Below, piece by piece: positions 17,841-25,001 of a stretch of DNA of 64,000 bases. Under the pieces are notes generated by a model. That model searched no databases. It was not told the DNA's origin and saw only the letters and a list, made by a program, of their open reading frames with translations. Position 1 is the first letter of the stretch, and the number at the start of each line of letters is the position of its first letter. Source of the DNA: Parapedobacter luteus (lineage in GTDB: Bacteria; Bacteroidota; Bacteroidia; Sphingobacteriales; Sphingobacteriaceae); assembly GCF_900168055.1 (NCBI RefSeq), contig NZ_FUYS01000003.1, forward strand, positions 124,001 through 188,000, written 5' to 3'. A program made the translations under genes and the position numbers.

Positions 17841-17862
17841 AAGTGTGTCAAAAAGTGTGACA
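17841..17862. repeat. pair of 10-nt direct repeats, period 12, next to tRNA-Leu
   Basis: AAGTGTGTCA (17841-17850) and AAGTGTGACA (17853-17862) repeat with a 12-nt period 75 nt downstream of the tRNA. A similar period-12 pair sits beside the tRNA-Arg scar at 39341-39362. Possibly integrase arm-type sites or the fossil end of an integrase gene. The remaining bases to 18020 show no gene. Confidence 0.5.
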
Positions 17863-18020
17863 CTTTTATCTAAAAATCAGCTAAACTATAATCCGTGTAT
17901 TTACCGTGTCCTACTGAATAGGATTAAACGCTAACAAGGCCCTGCTGTATATGGCGGGGTTGTGTTTTGTGCACTACTTTCAATGATGATGGTGACGAAT
18001 GTTAAATCGGTCTGTTAGAG

Positions 18021-18227
18021 CTAACCTCCTTGTTCGGGTAAGGTTTTCAACAGTTCCTTGGCAGGAACCTCTTTAATTTCCCCGTCAATTTTCACCACGA
18101 GACTGCCTCCTTTCATGGCGGTTTCCTCGGCAAGTTTACGCAATGCCTTCTGTACGCCATAAAGTATCCGCTCCCCAAAGGAGGTATTGGGTGAAAATGA
18201 GGATGTATTGATATCGTCAAGTGCCAT
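18021..18227 (-). CDS. small hypothetical protein, probable partner of the zeta-like toxin
   Basis: A 68-residue soluble protein (MALDDINTSSFSPNTSFGERILYGVQKALRKLAEETAMKG... in outline), mostly helical in the middle with a short basic/acidic C-terminal beta-hairpin (SLVVKIDGEIKEVPAKELL). The start at 18227 overlaps the end of the zeta-like gene by 11 nt, so the two were translationally coupled, toxin gene first. Small proteins in this position next to zeta-type kinases are presumed antitoxins; I do not recognise a named family. An upstream ATG at 18263 would add 12 residues lying inside the toxin gene. The frame is intact although its partner is broken. Confidence 0.55.
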   Translation of the reverse strand: MALDDINTSSFSPNTSFGERILYGVQKALRKLAEETAMKGGSLVVKIDGEIKEVPAKELLKTLPEQGG

Positions 18228-18791
18228 TGCTCTTCCGCTGTATAACAGACCAAATTTCGTCATTAAAGATTACTTTTCCAAATCCATCATTTTGGGCGAT
18301 GATTTCCGGAACCAAATCCATATTATCCACTACCATCCATTTATCGCAATACGGAATATACAAATGCACCAAATTGTAAAGCCCTCGGTGGTACCGTCTC
18401 GTCACCACATCGTCGGGGACGTCGTGGCCTCCCTCTGACACCCGCATAGCCACCCTTTTTATGGCTTGTCCGGGTGAATCCAGCCAAAAAACACAAGTAT
18501 AATGCTGTAGCCTTTCTTTTTGGCTCCTTTGATCAATGACACATAGCTACGTGTAGCTAAGGTAGTCTCAAAGGCAAAATCCACGTATTCATCTATAAGT
18601 TCACGAATACGCGCAAGCATAATCCGGCCCGCTTCCAACGCCACGCTTTCGGGATTGAAAGGAGAAAGGCCTGCTGCAATGTTATCGGCGTTTACAAACT
18701 CCCTGCAATCCAGTATTTCCGGCAATATGGTATAACTGGCCGTGGTCTTCCCCGCCCCGTTGCAGCCAGCTATGATGTAAAGATTCGGCAT
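18217..18791 (-). pseudogene. zeta-toxin-family kinase, frameshifted
   Basis: Two adjacent frames together encode one zeta/AAA-type kinase. The first (start 18791) has Walker A IIAGCNGAGKTTAS, then the acceptor segment FVNADNIAAGLSPFNPE and FAFETTLATRSY, and runs out of frame after IILVFF. The second resumes with the conserved RVAMRVSEGGHDVPDDVVTRRYHRGLYNL and continues to 18217. Reading a run of six T (minus strand, near 18500) as seven restores ..VFFWLDSP.. and the whole protein of about 190 residues. Zeta toxins phosphorylate UDP-N-acetylglucosamine or similar nucleotides. The shift may be real decay or a homopolymer sequencing error. Confidence 0.75.
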
Positions 18792-18871
18792 AAGGGGCGT
18801 AAGTTACAATATAGACTGACAAGTTACAAGCCGCTCTATGGGGAGGAAAGACCAAAGCCATCTTTCAAAAT

Positions 18872-18885
18872 CCGGCCCTGGGTAC
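18872..18885. repeat. copy of the tRNA-Leu 3' end (candidate att site)
   Basis: CCGGCCCTGGGTAC is identical to the last bases of the tRNA-Leu gene at 17753-17766. The 1.1 kb between the two copies holds only the period-12 repeats and the toxin-antitoxin pair, as expected for a shrunken integrated element. Confidence 0.6.
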
Positions 18886-18894
18886 GAGAAAGTC

Positions 18895-19326
18895 CTATTT
18901 TTTGCCCGGATATCCCACATGTTCAATTTTACTTATCTGTATCACTGGCTGAATATTGGTGTAATTTTTAAAGTCAGCGACGATTACATCCCTGTTTTGC
19001 GCTACGGCATTGCTATATGCTGCGACATCCGTAATGTAAAAACACCCTATGGCTACAAAGGGTGCCTGATCATTCGGCGTACGGCCAGCAACGCCCTTAT
19101 TAATTTCATAAAATTCCAAGTTTTCGCCTAATAACGCAGCCACCATGGGCATGTGCTTTTTTTCATAATAATCCATGTCAAAGGTCTTACCTTCCCCATT
19201 TGGATAAAATATCTCCACTTTGAACATCCCAACCTCCGGCGTGGGCGCAGGTTTAAGTTGGGTAGATTTAAACCCCATAAAACCTGTAAAAGCAAGGATT
19301 AGCGAAAAGAACGTGATGTTGCTCAT
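18895..19326 (-). CDS. EthD-domain protein with N-terminal membrane or signal segment
   Basis: A 143-residue protein with an N-terminal hydrophobic stretch (ITFFSLILAFTGFMGF), then an EthD-type dimeric alpha/beta-barrel: MFKVEIFYPNGEGKTFDMDYYEKKHMPMVAALLG, with the family's YY--KHMPM signature, and a C-terminal strand VIQISKIEHVGY. EthD-like proteins occur in ring-ether degradation clusters but most have no known reaction. It lies directly outside the tRNA-Leu scar. The export signal is unusual for EthD proteins and is read from hydrophobicity only. Confidence 0.75.
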   Translation of the reverse strand: MSNITFFSLILAFTGFMGFKSTQLKPAPTPEVGMFKVEIFYPNGEGKTFDMDYYEKKHMPMVAALLGENLEFYEINKGVAGRTPNDQAPFVAIGCFYITDVAAYSNAVAQNRDVIVADFKNYTNIQPVIQISKIEHVGYPGKK

Positions 19327-19484
19327 TATCTATCAGCTTTAAATGTTTCGTTAGGCACTTACGGTGTTGCGCCCGCAATGGGCAAAAAAAAGCCAGAACC
19401 GCTGCACGCGATCGGCAGTTTGATCGCTATCCGGCTCGGCTATTTCCAATATGCGTTCTCAGATTCCTTAGACCGCAATGGCAG

Positions 19485-19703
19485 CTACTCTTCGTACAAC
19501 AGCGTAGCGTTGTACCCCAAGGCACTCAATGCATCCGCTATTACTGAGCTTTTCAGGTTAATTGCCTTCACAACCAACAAATTGTAAATGGAATCAAAAT
19601 CAAGCTCCCATTCCTTGATTTCTGAAAACCTGTCCAGCATCGACTTGATGCGGCTGAACTCCTTAGGAGAATCGATGTCTGTCATAAATTTTAAAGTCTC
19701 CAT
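19485..19703 (-). CDS. small HMA-like protein without metal-binding cysteines
   Basis: A 72-residue protein whose pattern METLKFMTDI----EFSRIKSMLDRFSEIKEWELDFDSIYNLLVVKA--LKSSVIADALSALGYNATLL follows the beta-alpha-beta-beta-alpha-beta order of heavy-metal-associated (ATX1-like) domains. In metal-binding members CxxC follows the first strand; here that position reads DSPKEF. It may be a degenerate copper-chaperone fold used for protein contact. The 158 nt between it and the EthD gene, and a similar stretch upstream, show no further gene. Confidence 0.55.
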   Translation of the reverse strand: METLKFMTDIDSPKEFSRIKSMLDRFSEIKEWELDFDSIYNLLVVKAINLKSSVIADALSALGYNATLLYEE

Positions 19704-19861
19704 GGCTTAAAATTTAAGTTTACCCTGTGGTTTATAACTCCTTAATAAGGTTTTCGGTCCCTACCCGGCAATTTTGCTCTTCTTACCGAGGATATCAAAT
19801 ATAACAAATATTTGATTAATCAAAGAAGATTATGTAAAAAATATCCCGTGGCGCTCCCGCG

Positions 19862-20434
19862 TCATTCCCGCCTCCGCTTCCATGCCTCATGGAGCCCTTT
19901 TACATCGGCCTGCCATGTGGGCAACAGCAAGACCATGATGGTCTCCTCAATGATATCCAGCGCGGTAACGGCCACTGCGACATAAAATAACCCCTGAGAA
20001 GGCGAAGGCTGGAAGAATGCAAGCACCAAAAAGATGCCCTGAAAGACGGCCGCAACTTTGGCCAGGTAGGTATGGAAGCTGGTGGCCCTGCCATATTTAA
20101 TAAAAGCGAGCGAGAGCTGAACCAAAAAAAGCAACAGCAGGAGCAGCACCCAGGCATACTCCTGTACAATGAATGGCCAGTGCCACACCAAGAGCCCCAC
20201 GATGGCCATCAAGACCGTCAGGTCATCCGCGATGGAATCCAGCTTTGCCCCCATCACGCTCACCACCTTATACCTCCGGGCGAGGTAGCCGTCAATCGCA
20301 TCGGTAAAAAAGCTCAATGCGAGCAGCCATTTAAACACATCCTGCTGCCCGGTTAAGATAAAAAGCAGCAATACCGGCGCGGCTATCAGGCGATAGTAGG
20401 TGATACCATTGACGATATGATAGGCATTTTGCAT
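19862..20434 (-). CDS. CDP-alcohol phosphatidyltransferase family membrane enzyme
   Basis: A 190-residue integral membrane enzyme of phospholipid synthesis. The catalytic signature DG-x2-AR-x8-G-x3-D-x3-D is complete in DAIDGYLARRYKVVSVMGAKLDSIADD (about residues 42-68). Six hydrophobic helices can be counted. This family joins a CDP-linked diacylglycerol to an alcohol (glycerol phosphate, inositol, serine and others); which alcohol is used here cannot be told, though the short length fits PgsA-like or uncharacterised Bacteroidota paralogues. Divergent from the fructosamine-kinase-like gene. Confidence 0.87.
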   Translation of the reverse strand: MQNAYHIVNGITYYRLIAAPVLLLFILTGQQDVFKWLLALSFFTDAIDGYLARRYKVVSVMGAKLDSIADDLTVLMAIVGLLVWHWPFIVQEYAWVLLLLLLFLVQLSLAFIKYGRATSFHTYLAKVAAVFQGIFLVLAFFQPSPSQGLFYVAVAVTALDIIEETIMVLLLPTWQADVKGLHEAWKRRRE

Positions 20435-20509
20435 GTCACATCAAAGGTCGGGAAAATTACCCAACGCATCAACTCAGGCAAAAGTCATCGGGGTTTCGTA
20501 TCTTGGCTC

Positions 20510-21394
20510 GTGTTTTTATCCGAGTCACTCTTTCAAGCTTTGGAAGCGGCAATCAAAGCCACGGCGCCCGGCGATTTCCGCATCCAGCGGGTCGTGCCCG
20601 TATCCGGCGGCGACATCAACCGCGCGTACCAGCTGCAGACGAAATCGGGCCGGTACTTCGCCAAAGTAAATGATGCCCCGCAGGCCCCCCAAATGTTCGT
20701 GGCAGAGTCTACAGGGCTGGCCATGCTGCGGCAGACCGTCGGTATCCGCGCCCCGCAGCCGTTCATGGCCGGTCAGGCGCATCGCGATGCTTTCCTGCTC
20801 ATGGAATGGATAGATGCAGCGGGCAAGCACAGCGAAGCCGGGCAAGCGGCATTAGGCCGCATGCTGGCCGCCCTGCACAGCCAGCATCGCGAGACGTTCG
20901 GGCTTGACCACGACAATTTTATCGGCCGGTTGCCCCAGGCCAACACGCCTTCGGCAGATTGGACGGCATTTTTCATCGGCCAGCGCCTGCAAAAGCAGCT
21001 CGACATCGCCCAGCATACCTACAGCCAAGCCGGCCTGCGGGCGTCATTTGACCGGCTGTTTGCCCGCCTGGGATCGCTATACCCCCAAGAGCCCCCTTCG
21101 TTGCTGCATGGCGACCTATGGGGTGGCAATTACCTCGTGGACGCGGCAGGCCAGCCGGCATTGATAGATCCCGCCGTTTATTACGGCCACCGGGAGGCCG
21201 ATATTGCGATGACCAAGCTGTTCGGCGGATTTTCCACCCATTTTTATGCAGCATACCACGAGGCCTACCCTTTGCAGGCAGGCTGGGAAGCCCGTATGGA
21301 CCTGTGGAACCTCTATCCGCTGCTGGTGCATCTCAACCTGTTTGGAGCGTCTTATCTTGGCGCCATTCAGCGTAGTTTGAAGCGGTATGTTTGA
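20510..21394 (+). CDS. fructosamine kinase / ketosamine-3-kinase family protein
   Basis: An aminoglycoside-phosphotransferase-fold kinase related to fructosamine-3-kinase, which deglycates proteins by phosphorylating ketosamines. Visible motifs: IQRVVPVSGGDINRAYQLQTKSG, FAKVN, the catalytic loop LLHGDLWGGNYLVD and the metal-binding IDPAVYYGHREADIAMTKLFGGF, both diagnostic for the family. I chose the GTG at 20510 (294 residues, normal length) because the ATG at 20417 would make the gene overlap the divergent CDP-alcohol transferase and add 31 unconserved residues. The start is the least certain part. Confidence 0.88.
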   Translation: MFLSESLFQALEAAIKATAPGDFRIQRVVPVSGGDINRAYQLQTKSGRYFAKVNDAPQAPQMFVAESTGLAMLRQTVGIRAPQPFMAGQAHRDAFLLMEWIDAAGKHSEAGQAALGRMLAALHSQHRETFGLDHDNFIGRLPQANTPSADWTAFFIGQRLQKQLDIAQHTYSQAGLRASFDRLFARLGSLYPQEPPSLLHGDLWGGNYLVDAAGQPALIDPAVYYGHREADIAMTKLFGGFSTHFYAAYHEAYPLQAGWEARMDLWNLYPLLVHLNLFGASYLGAIQRSLKRYV

Positions 21395-21447
21395 TTGGAG
21401 CAGTATACTTGAGCGGCTATCGCCCGCAGGGGCCACACGCAACTTAT

Positions 21448-22016
21448 TTACCGCAGTGCCAGCAACCATCGCCCATGCAGCCATTCCAGCGGTTCAGCCC
21501 GCTCCCTTGGGGCCGGCAGTTTCTCCGGCCCCGGCATATCCCCCGGATCAAATTCAGGCCCGCAGAAACTGATCATGCCATCGCGCTCATGAAATATCGC
21601 ACCTGCCTGCCGGATATGCGCGTAGATTTCGTCCACGGGCATTTGATAAGAAACCGATGCCGTGATGGTCAAGCTATCGGGGATGCAGATGGTACTTCTG
21701 ACTTCTATCCCCTGCCACCGGCCTATTTCAGCGGCCACAAACTCCGTAAGCGAGGCGTTTCGGTATTTGTTACAGAAAAAAGCAAAAGCACCAATACCCC
21801 AAATGCGCGGCCCTGCCCGGGGAGGGCGAGGGCCTGCGCAAAGGTCTGCACATAGTAAGTTTTTCCGGTGACGGCTTCGGAGCTCAGACCGGACTTGTAC
21901 TGCACTCCTACTGGACTTGAACTGGACTCGTACTGGCGCGGCCAGTACGAGTCCAGTAGGAGCTGGCTCTGAGCTTGCTTCAAGCTCGGTAGCCGTCTCC
22001 GAGCAGGTTCTAACAC
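21448..22016 (-). pseudogene. possible broken gene of unknown function in a hairpin-rich region
   Basis: From about 21785 down to 21448 the minus strand encodes a protein-like stretch (CNKYRNASLTEFVAAEIGRW, SVSYQMPVDEIYAHIRQAGAIFHERDGMISFCG). Upstream, the adjacent frame looks more protein-like (SSEAVTGKTYYVQTFAQALA, RAFGVLVLLLF). Reading the run of six A on the plus strand at 21776-21781 as seven would join the two into one membrane-anchored protein. I do not recognise the family. The upstream frame passes through a large inverted repeat, so its start is unknown and the whole call is weak. Confidence 0.3.
21905..21962. repeat. long imperfect inverted repeat (22-bp arms with an 11-nt bulge)
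   Basis: The right arm 21941-21962 is fully complementary to the left arm 21905-21937 except for an 11-nt extra block (a local duplication of the CTGGACT motif) in the left arm. The inner 13 bp are uninterrupted around a GCG loop. A second small hairpin, GAGCTTG-ctt-CAAGCTC, follows at 21971. Confidence 0.75.
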
Positions 22017-22068
22017 AAGCCCACCTCATCCCGTGCCTGTCTATATTTGCACTTGTGCCGCTGTATTG

Positions 22069-22124
22069 CCGCATATACTTCGCTAAAACGCCGCTTTGGG
22101 GCACTTTTACCGAAGTATATGCGG
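22069..22124. repeat. inverted repeat with 14-bp perfect outer arms
   Basis: CCGCATATACTTCG (22069-22082) pairs with CGAAGTATATGCGG (22111-22124). After one mismatch the stem continues with TAAAA/TTTTA, so about 19 of 20 bases pair around a 16-nt G+C-rich loop. No U-tract and no flanking gene end explain it. Confidence 0.75.
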
Positions 22125-22646
22125 GGCATAGGCGGATTGGAGCCGAAGGAAGGGTAGGGGAAGGTGGGCTTAAGCACGGCGCTGGCTTAGCTTTCCGAAG
22201 ATTAAGCGCATCGGTGTCCGACCTTCTTCTGCCCGTGTTCTGCGATCTTCCGTACGGTATCCGGGCTTCATCCGAGCTGTATCCGTGGTTTTCCCACATA
22301 CCGCCCGTATACCGCCCGATAAATTCCCGGATAACGGCAGGAAAATGGCAAAAGAAAGTATGGAGAAAAGCAGGATGTGTTCGCAAGCTTTCTGCATAAA
22401 TATTCCGCTTATCAGGCGCATTTTGCCGGTGCATATGGTGATTAGTTTTATTCGCTTTAAGCAATAGAAGCCCCTTAAGCGTAAAATTTGCTTCATCTAT
22501 TGTTTGATTTTGGGTGTAAAGACGAATGAATAGACTTGAGTTTCTATACAACAAAAACGGCACTGCCAGAGGCAGCTACTACCCGTAGGTAGCACCAGGA
22601 ACACAAAACCGCAAGTAGACCCGGATCAGCAGGAATAAATAATTAA
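22125..22646. other. gene-poor repetitive stretch
   Basis: No convincing gene on either strand. I see a tandem ATACCGCCCG (around 22300-22320), several spaced ATCCG words, and short hairpins at 22565-22595 (CTGCC-aga-GGCAG, GCTAC-GTAGC). Together with the two large inverted repeats to the left this looks like repeat-driven, non-coding or decayed DNA. Confidence 0.5.
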
Positions 22647-22799
22647 CCGACCATCACCCATGACGCCGCCGACAAAATCGCCGATTTGCTTGAAAAGTTC
22701 ATCGAAGAAGACCGTGCCAAAACGGAATCCATCGCTACGTTGAGCAAAGCGGTGCTGGACCTGGCGGAAGAAGTGAAGAAGTTGAAGGGCGGCAAGTAA
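22647..22799 (+). pseudogene. 3' remnant of a small helical protein gene
   Basis: The frame after a TAA at 22644 encodes 50 residues that look real (ITHDAADKIADLLEKFIEED, then SKAVLDLAEEVKKLKGGK, an amphipathic or coiled-coil helix) but has no ATG. It ends at 22799. A start codon seems to have been lost, or a TTG is used. Function unknown. Confidence 0.3.
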
Positions 22800-22815
22800 T
22801 GCAAAACCTAAATCT

Positions 22816-23203
22816 ATGGAAACTGTTGTAGCCGATGTCATAGCCATTATCAGGAAAGCCGCAGAAAAAGCGATTAATGCCGTAAACACAAGTATGGTGG
22901 AAGCATATTGGCTTACGGGTAAACGCATCGCAGAAGAAGAATTACAAGGCCAAGAACGCGCTGAATATGGGAAAGCTATAATCAAAAAACTTTCTGATGC
23001 TTTGACGGCAAAATACGGCAACTGCTACTCTCAAACCGCTTTGTATGGTTTTCGAAAATTCTATGCCACATACCCTGAGGAGAAGATTTTGTACACAGTG
23101 TGTACAAAATTAAGTTGGAGTCATAATAGACTCATTATGAGAGTCGAAAACCCAAAGCAAGAGATACTATCTCCAAGAAGCATACGCTCAGGATAACGCT
23201 TAA
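22816..23203 (+). pseudogene. DUF1016/YhcG-type nuclease, truncated N-terminal part
   Basis: About 115 residues match the N-terminal domain of DUF1016 (YhcG) proteins: INAVNTSMVEAYWLTGKRIAEEELQG, ALYGFRKFYATYP, then LSWSHNRLIMRVENPK. The intact family continues with a YY-QEA- segment and a PD-(D/E)XK nuclease domain. Here the expected continuation YYLQEAYAQDNA is in a shifted frame and stops at 23203, and the nuclease half is missing. YhcG-type proteins are associated with restriction systems and mobile DNA, which fits the neighbouring decayed stretch. Confidence 0.7.
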
Positions 23204-23704
23204 TTACATGGACAGCGTGGCCATCGTCATGGACAGGTAGTAATTTGCGCAGTGCAATGCAGCCAACAATAGGATTTGTTTGCTCTTTAGTGTCTCAAAA
23301 CTGCCTGTTGTGACAATCTCGTAGTCGTAATTCATTTTAAGCCATTTCAGGTGCGGCTTCATCACCAACAGTTCCTTACCTTCGTGATCCGACAATGCAA
23401 AAGATTCCTTGAATAATCCGCGATGGTCAAAAACATAGTCTTGCTCGTCACCATTGAAATAGGTCCGCAGGACGATCTTGCCTTTCCAGCCCATGCTGAA
23501 TGAGAGCAATACGTCATCTCCGTCCCGGATTTCAACCAATGTTTCCCAGAAACCTTTTGGCTCAACGGCGTAGGTTGCATCGGCCATGGTAATGACTGCA
23601 TTGAATTTATACCAACTACGGTACAAAAGGCTCCCGATGATGCCGCCGTCTTTTCTTACCTCAAAAGACAGTCCGTTAGTCGATTTTGCTTGATAAGTTG
23701 CCAT
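23204..23704 (-). CDS. hypothetical protein of the sigma-factor gene cluster
   Basis: A 166-residue soluble protein starting at the ATG at 23704, which lies 2 nt from the stop of the upstream membrane protein gene; a longer start at 23791 lies within that gene. It is rich in beta-strands (ATYQAKSTNGLSFEVRKDGG, GWKGKIVLRTYFNGDEQDYVFDHRG), reminiscent of LURP/tubby-like scaffolds, and ends in a hydrophobic helix (KQILLLAALHCANYYLSMTMATL). I do not recognise a named family. It is the third gene of a unit with a membrane protein and an ECF sigma factor. Confidence 0.65.
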   Translation of the reverse strand: MATYQAKSTNGLSFEVRKDGGIIGSLLYRSWYKFNAVITMADATYAVEPKGFWETLVEIRDGDDVLLSFSMGWKGKIVLRTYFNGDEQDYVFDHRGLFKESFALSDHEGKELLVMKPHLKWLKMNYDYEIVTTGSFETLKSKQILLLAALHCANYYLSMTMATLSM

Positions 23705-23706
23705 AA

Positions 23707-24309
23707 TTATCCTTGTTTCAGTGTTTCCATCTCGGCAATTGTTCTTTCCAGCTTGTTGAACACACGGCCATACATCAAGCGGACATCCCATCGGTAGATT
23801 TTATCCGAAAAGTAAAAAACGGCCAAGGTTGCCGCGGCCACGATGATGCCCGCAATTAACGGCATATCGCCCCCTCCCTGCCTATTCCACGCCGACCATC
23901 CCGTACTGACGGCAATCAGAAAGTACAGGGGGTACGAAAATCGCGCTACCTTGACACTCCGCGCGAGTACATCCCTAAGCCATCGGTCGAACGACCGGAG
24001 GTATTCAAAACTGGTGGCTCCCTGGTCCAGCGATTTGATGCCATCGATTTGCCGCTTGTTGTACCATGCGGTAAGAAGAAGCAGTATAGCTGCTGCAACG
24101 CCCTGCCAGATCACCTGCATGAAATAGCAAATCACCGGTAAAAGGACCACCATGACGACGATCATCACCAAGTTGACCTGGAATCTCCTTTTTATCCGAT
24201 CGACCAGGTGTATGGATTTCCGGTTGTACAGGTCGTTGACACTGGGCGCAACTAAGCTCTTTTCATGTAAAAAGCCCTCCTTCCAAATTGTTTCAATTGA
24301 ATCGTTCAT
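23707..24309 (-). CDS. membrane protein coupled to an ECF sigma factor, possible anti-sigma
   Basis: A 200-residue protein: about 45 soluble N-terminal residues, two close membrane helices (VNLVMIVVMVVLLPVICYFM, GVAAAILLLLTAWYN), a cytoplasmic helical linker (ATSFEYLRSFDRWLRDVLARSV), then two more helices and a C-terminal helix. It starts 17 nt inside the end of the sigma factor gene, so translation is coupled. Position and topology suggest it holds or tunes the sigma factor, but the soluble N-terminus lacks a recognisable zinc-finger (ZAS) anti-sigma motif, so this is inference. Confidence 0.65.
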   Translation of the reverse strand: MNDSIETIWKEGFLHEKSLVAPSVNDLYNRKSIHLVDRIKRRFQVNLVMIVVMVVLLPVICYFMQVIWQGVAAAILLLLTAWYNKRQIDGIKSLDQGATSFEYLRSFDRWLRDVLARSVKVARFSYPLYFLIAVSTGWSAWNRQGGGDMPLIAGIIVAAATLAVFYFSDKIYRWDVRLMYGRVFNKLERTIAEMETLKQG

Positions 24310-24787
24310 TGATTATTTTCTTTAAGCGTTCTTTGATTCTGTTTATTCGGACACCGATGTTGTTGACATTTGTCCCGAGCACCTCGGCTATTTCCCCGTA
24401 CGATTTTTCTTCCAGATACAGCAGGATCAACGCCCGGTCCACTTCCGACAAATGCCTGACGGCGACGTACAATTGGTTGAGCTGCTCATCTGCAAAGGCC
24501 CCGTTTTCGACTGTCACCACATCGGGCAACGCATCGGATGAAAAATAAGTATGTCCCTTGCTTTTCTTCCTTCTGAGCAGCGTCAGGCATACATTCAACG
24601 CAACACGGTAAACCCACGTAGACCAACTGCACTGCCCGCGGAAATTAGCTCTGCTCCGCCAGATTTGCAGGCAGACTTCCTGGTAATAATCTTCGAAATC
24701 TTCCTGCGAGGCCGTATAAGCCCTGCAGATCTTGATGATGACTGCCGCATAGGGTAAAATCGACGTCCGGTAAAAATCGTTGCTCAC
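24293..24787 (-). CDS. ECF-type RNA polymerase sigma factor
   Basis: A 164-residue sigma-70 family factor with only regions 2 and 4. Region 2 includes EDFEDYYQEVCLQIWRSRANFRG and WVYRVALNVCLTLLRRKK (promoter melting helix). Region 4 is LSEVDRALILLYLEEKSYGEIAEVLGTNVNNIGVRINRIKERLKK with a clear helix-turn-helix. Length is normal for ECF factors. It is the first gene of a three-gene unit with a membrane protein and a hypothetical protein; target promoters are unknown. Distances to ychF leave 214 nt of divergent intergenic DNA. Confidence 0.9.
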   Translation of the reverse strand: MSNDFYRTSILPYAAVIIKICRAYTASQEDFEDYYQEVCLQIWRSRANFRGQCSWSTWVYRVALNVCLTLLRRKKSKGHTYFSSDALPDVVTVENGAFADEQLNQLYVAVRHLSEVDRALILLYLEEKSYGEIAEVLGTNVNNIGVRINRIKERLKKIINERFN

Positions 24788-24968
24788 ATTCTTTGCTCTG
24801 GCATTGAAAACTGTTCTTTTCGTTAGTTAGTGGCTAAATTTAAAAAAACATTACACCTCCGTGGAGATGTATTTGTTTGCCTCGATCAAGCAAGCGCCAT
24901 CATCCCCCGGGATCAAGATTGCTCGTGCCCTTATTCAAATCTTGTATGCGTACACTCATACTTATTCT

Positions 24969-24976
24969 TATCTTTG
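24969..24976 (+). promoter_or_regulatory. -7 element (TATCTTTG) of ychF
   Basis: TATCTTTG fits TAnnTTTG and lies 25 nt before the ychF ATG. The best upstream match is CTTG at 24941-24944, at a non-ideal 24-nt spacing. Confidence 0.5.
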
Positions 24977-25001
24977 CACCGTTTTTTAAAATTGACAGTT
25001 C

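Noticed and set aside
18838-19131. Plus-strand frame opposite the EthD gene
   Set aside because: Antisense to a recognisable EthD protein; its first codons cover the att copy.
21917-22399. 160-codon plus-strand open frame in the hairpin-rich region
   Set aside because: Translation has no protein-like pattern and runs through both inverted repeats; no conserved motif.
22017-22563. N-terminal half of a 371-codon minus-strand frame
   Set aside because: Basic, Ser/Arg-rich translation over the repeats with no homology that I can recall; only the C-terminal third looks like protein.
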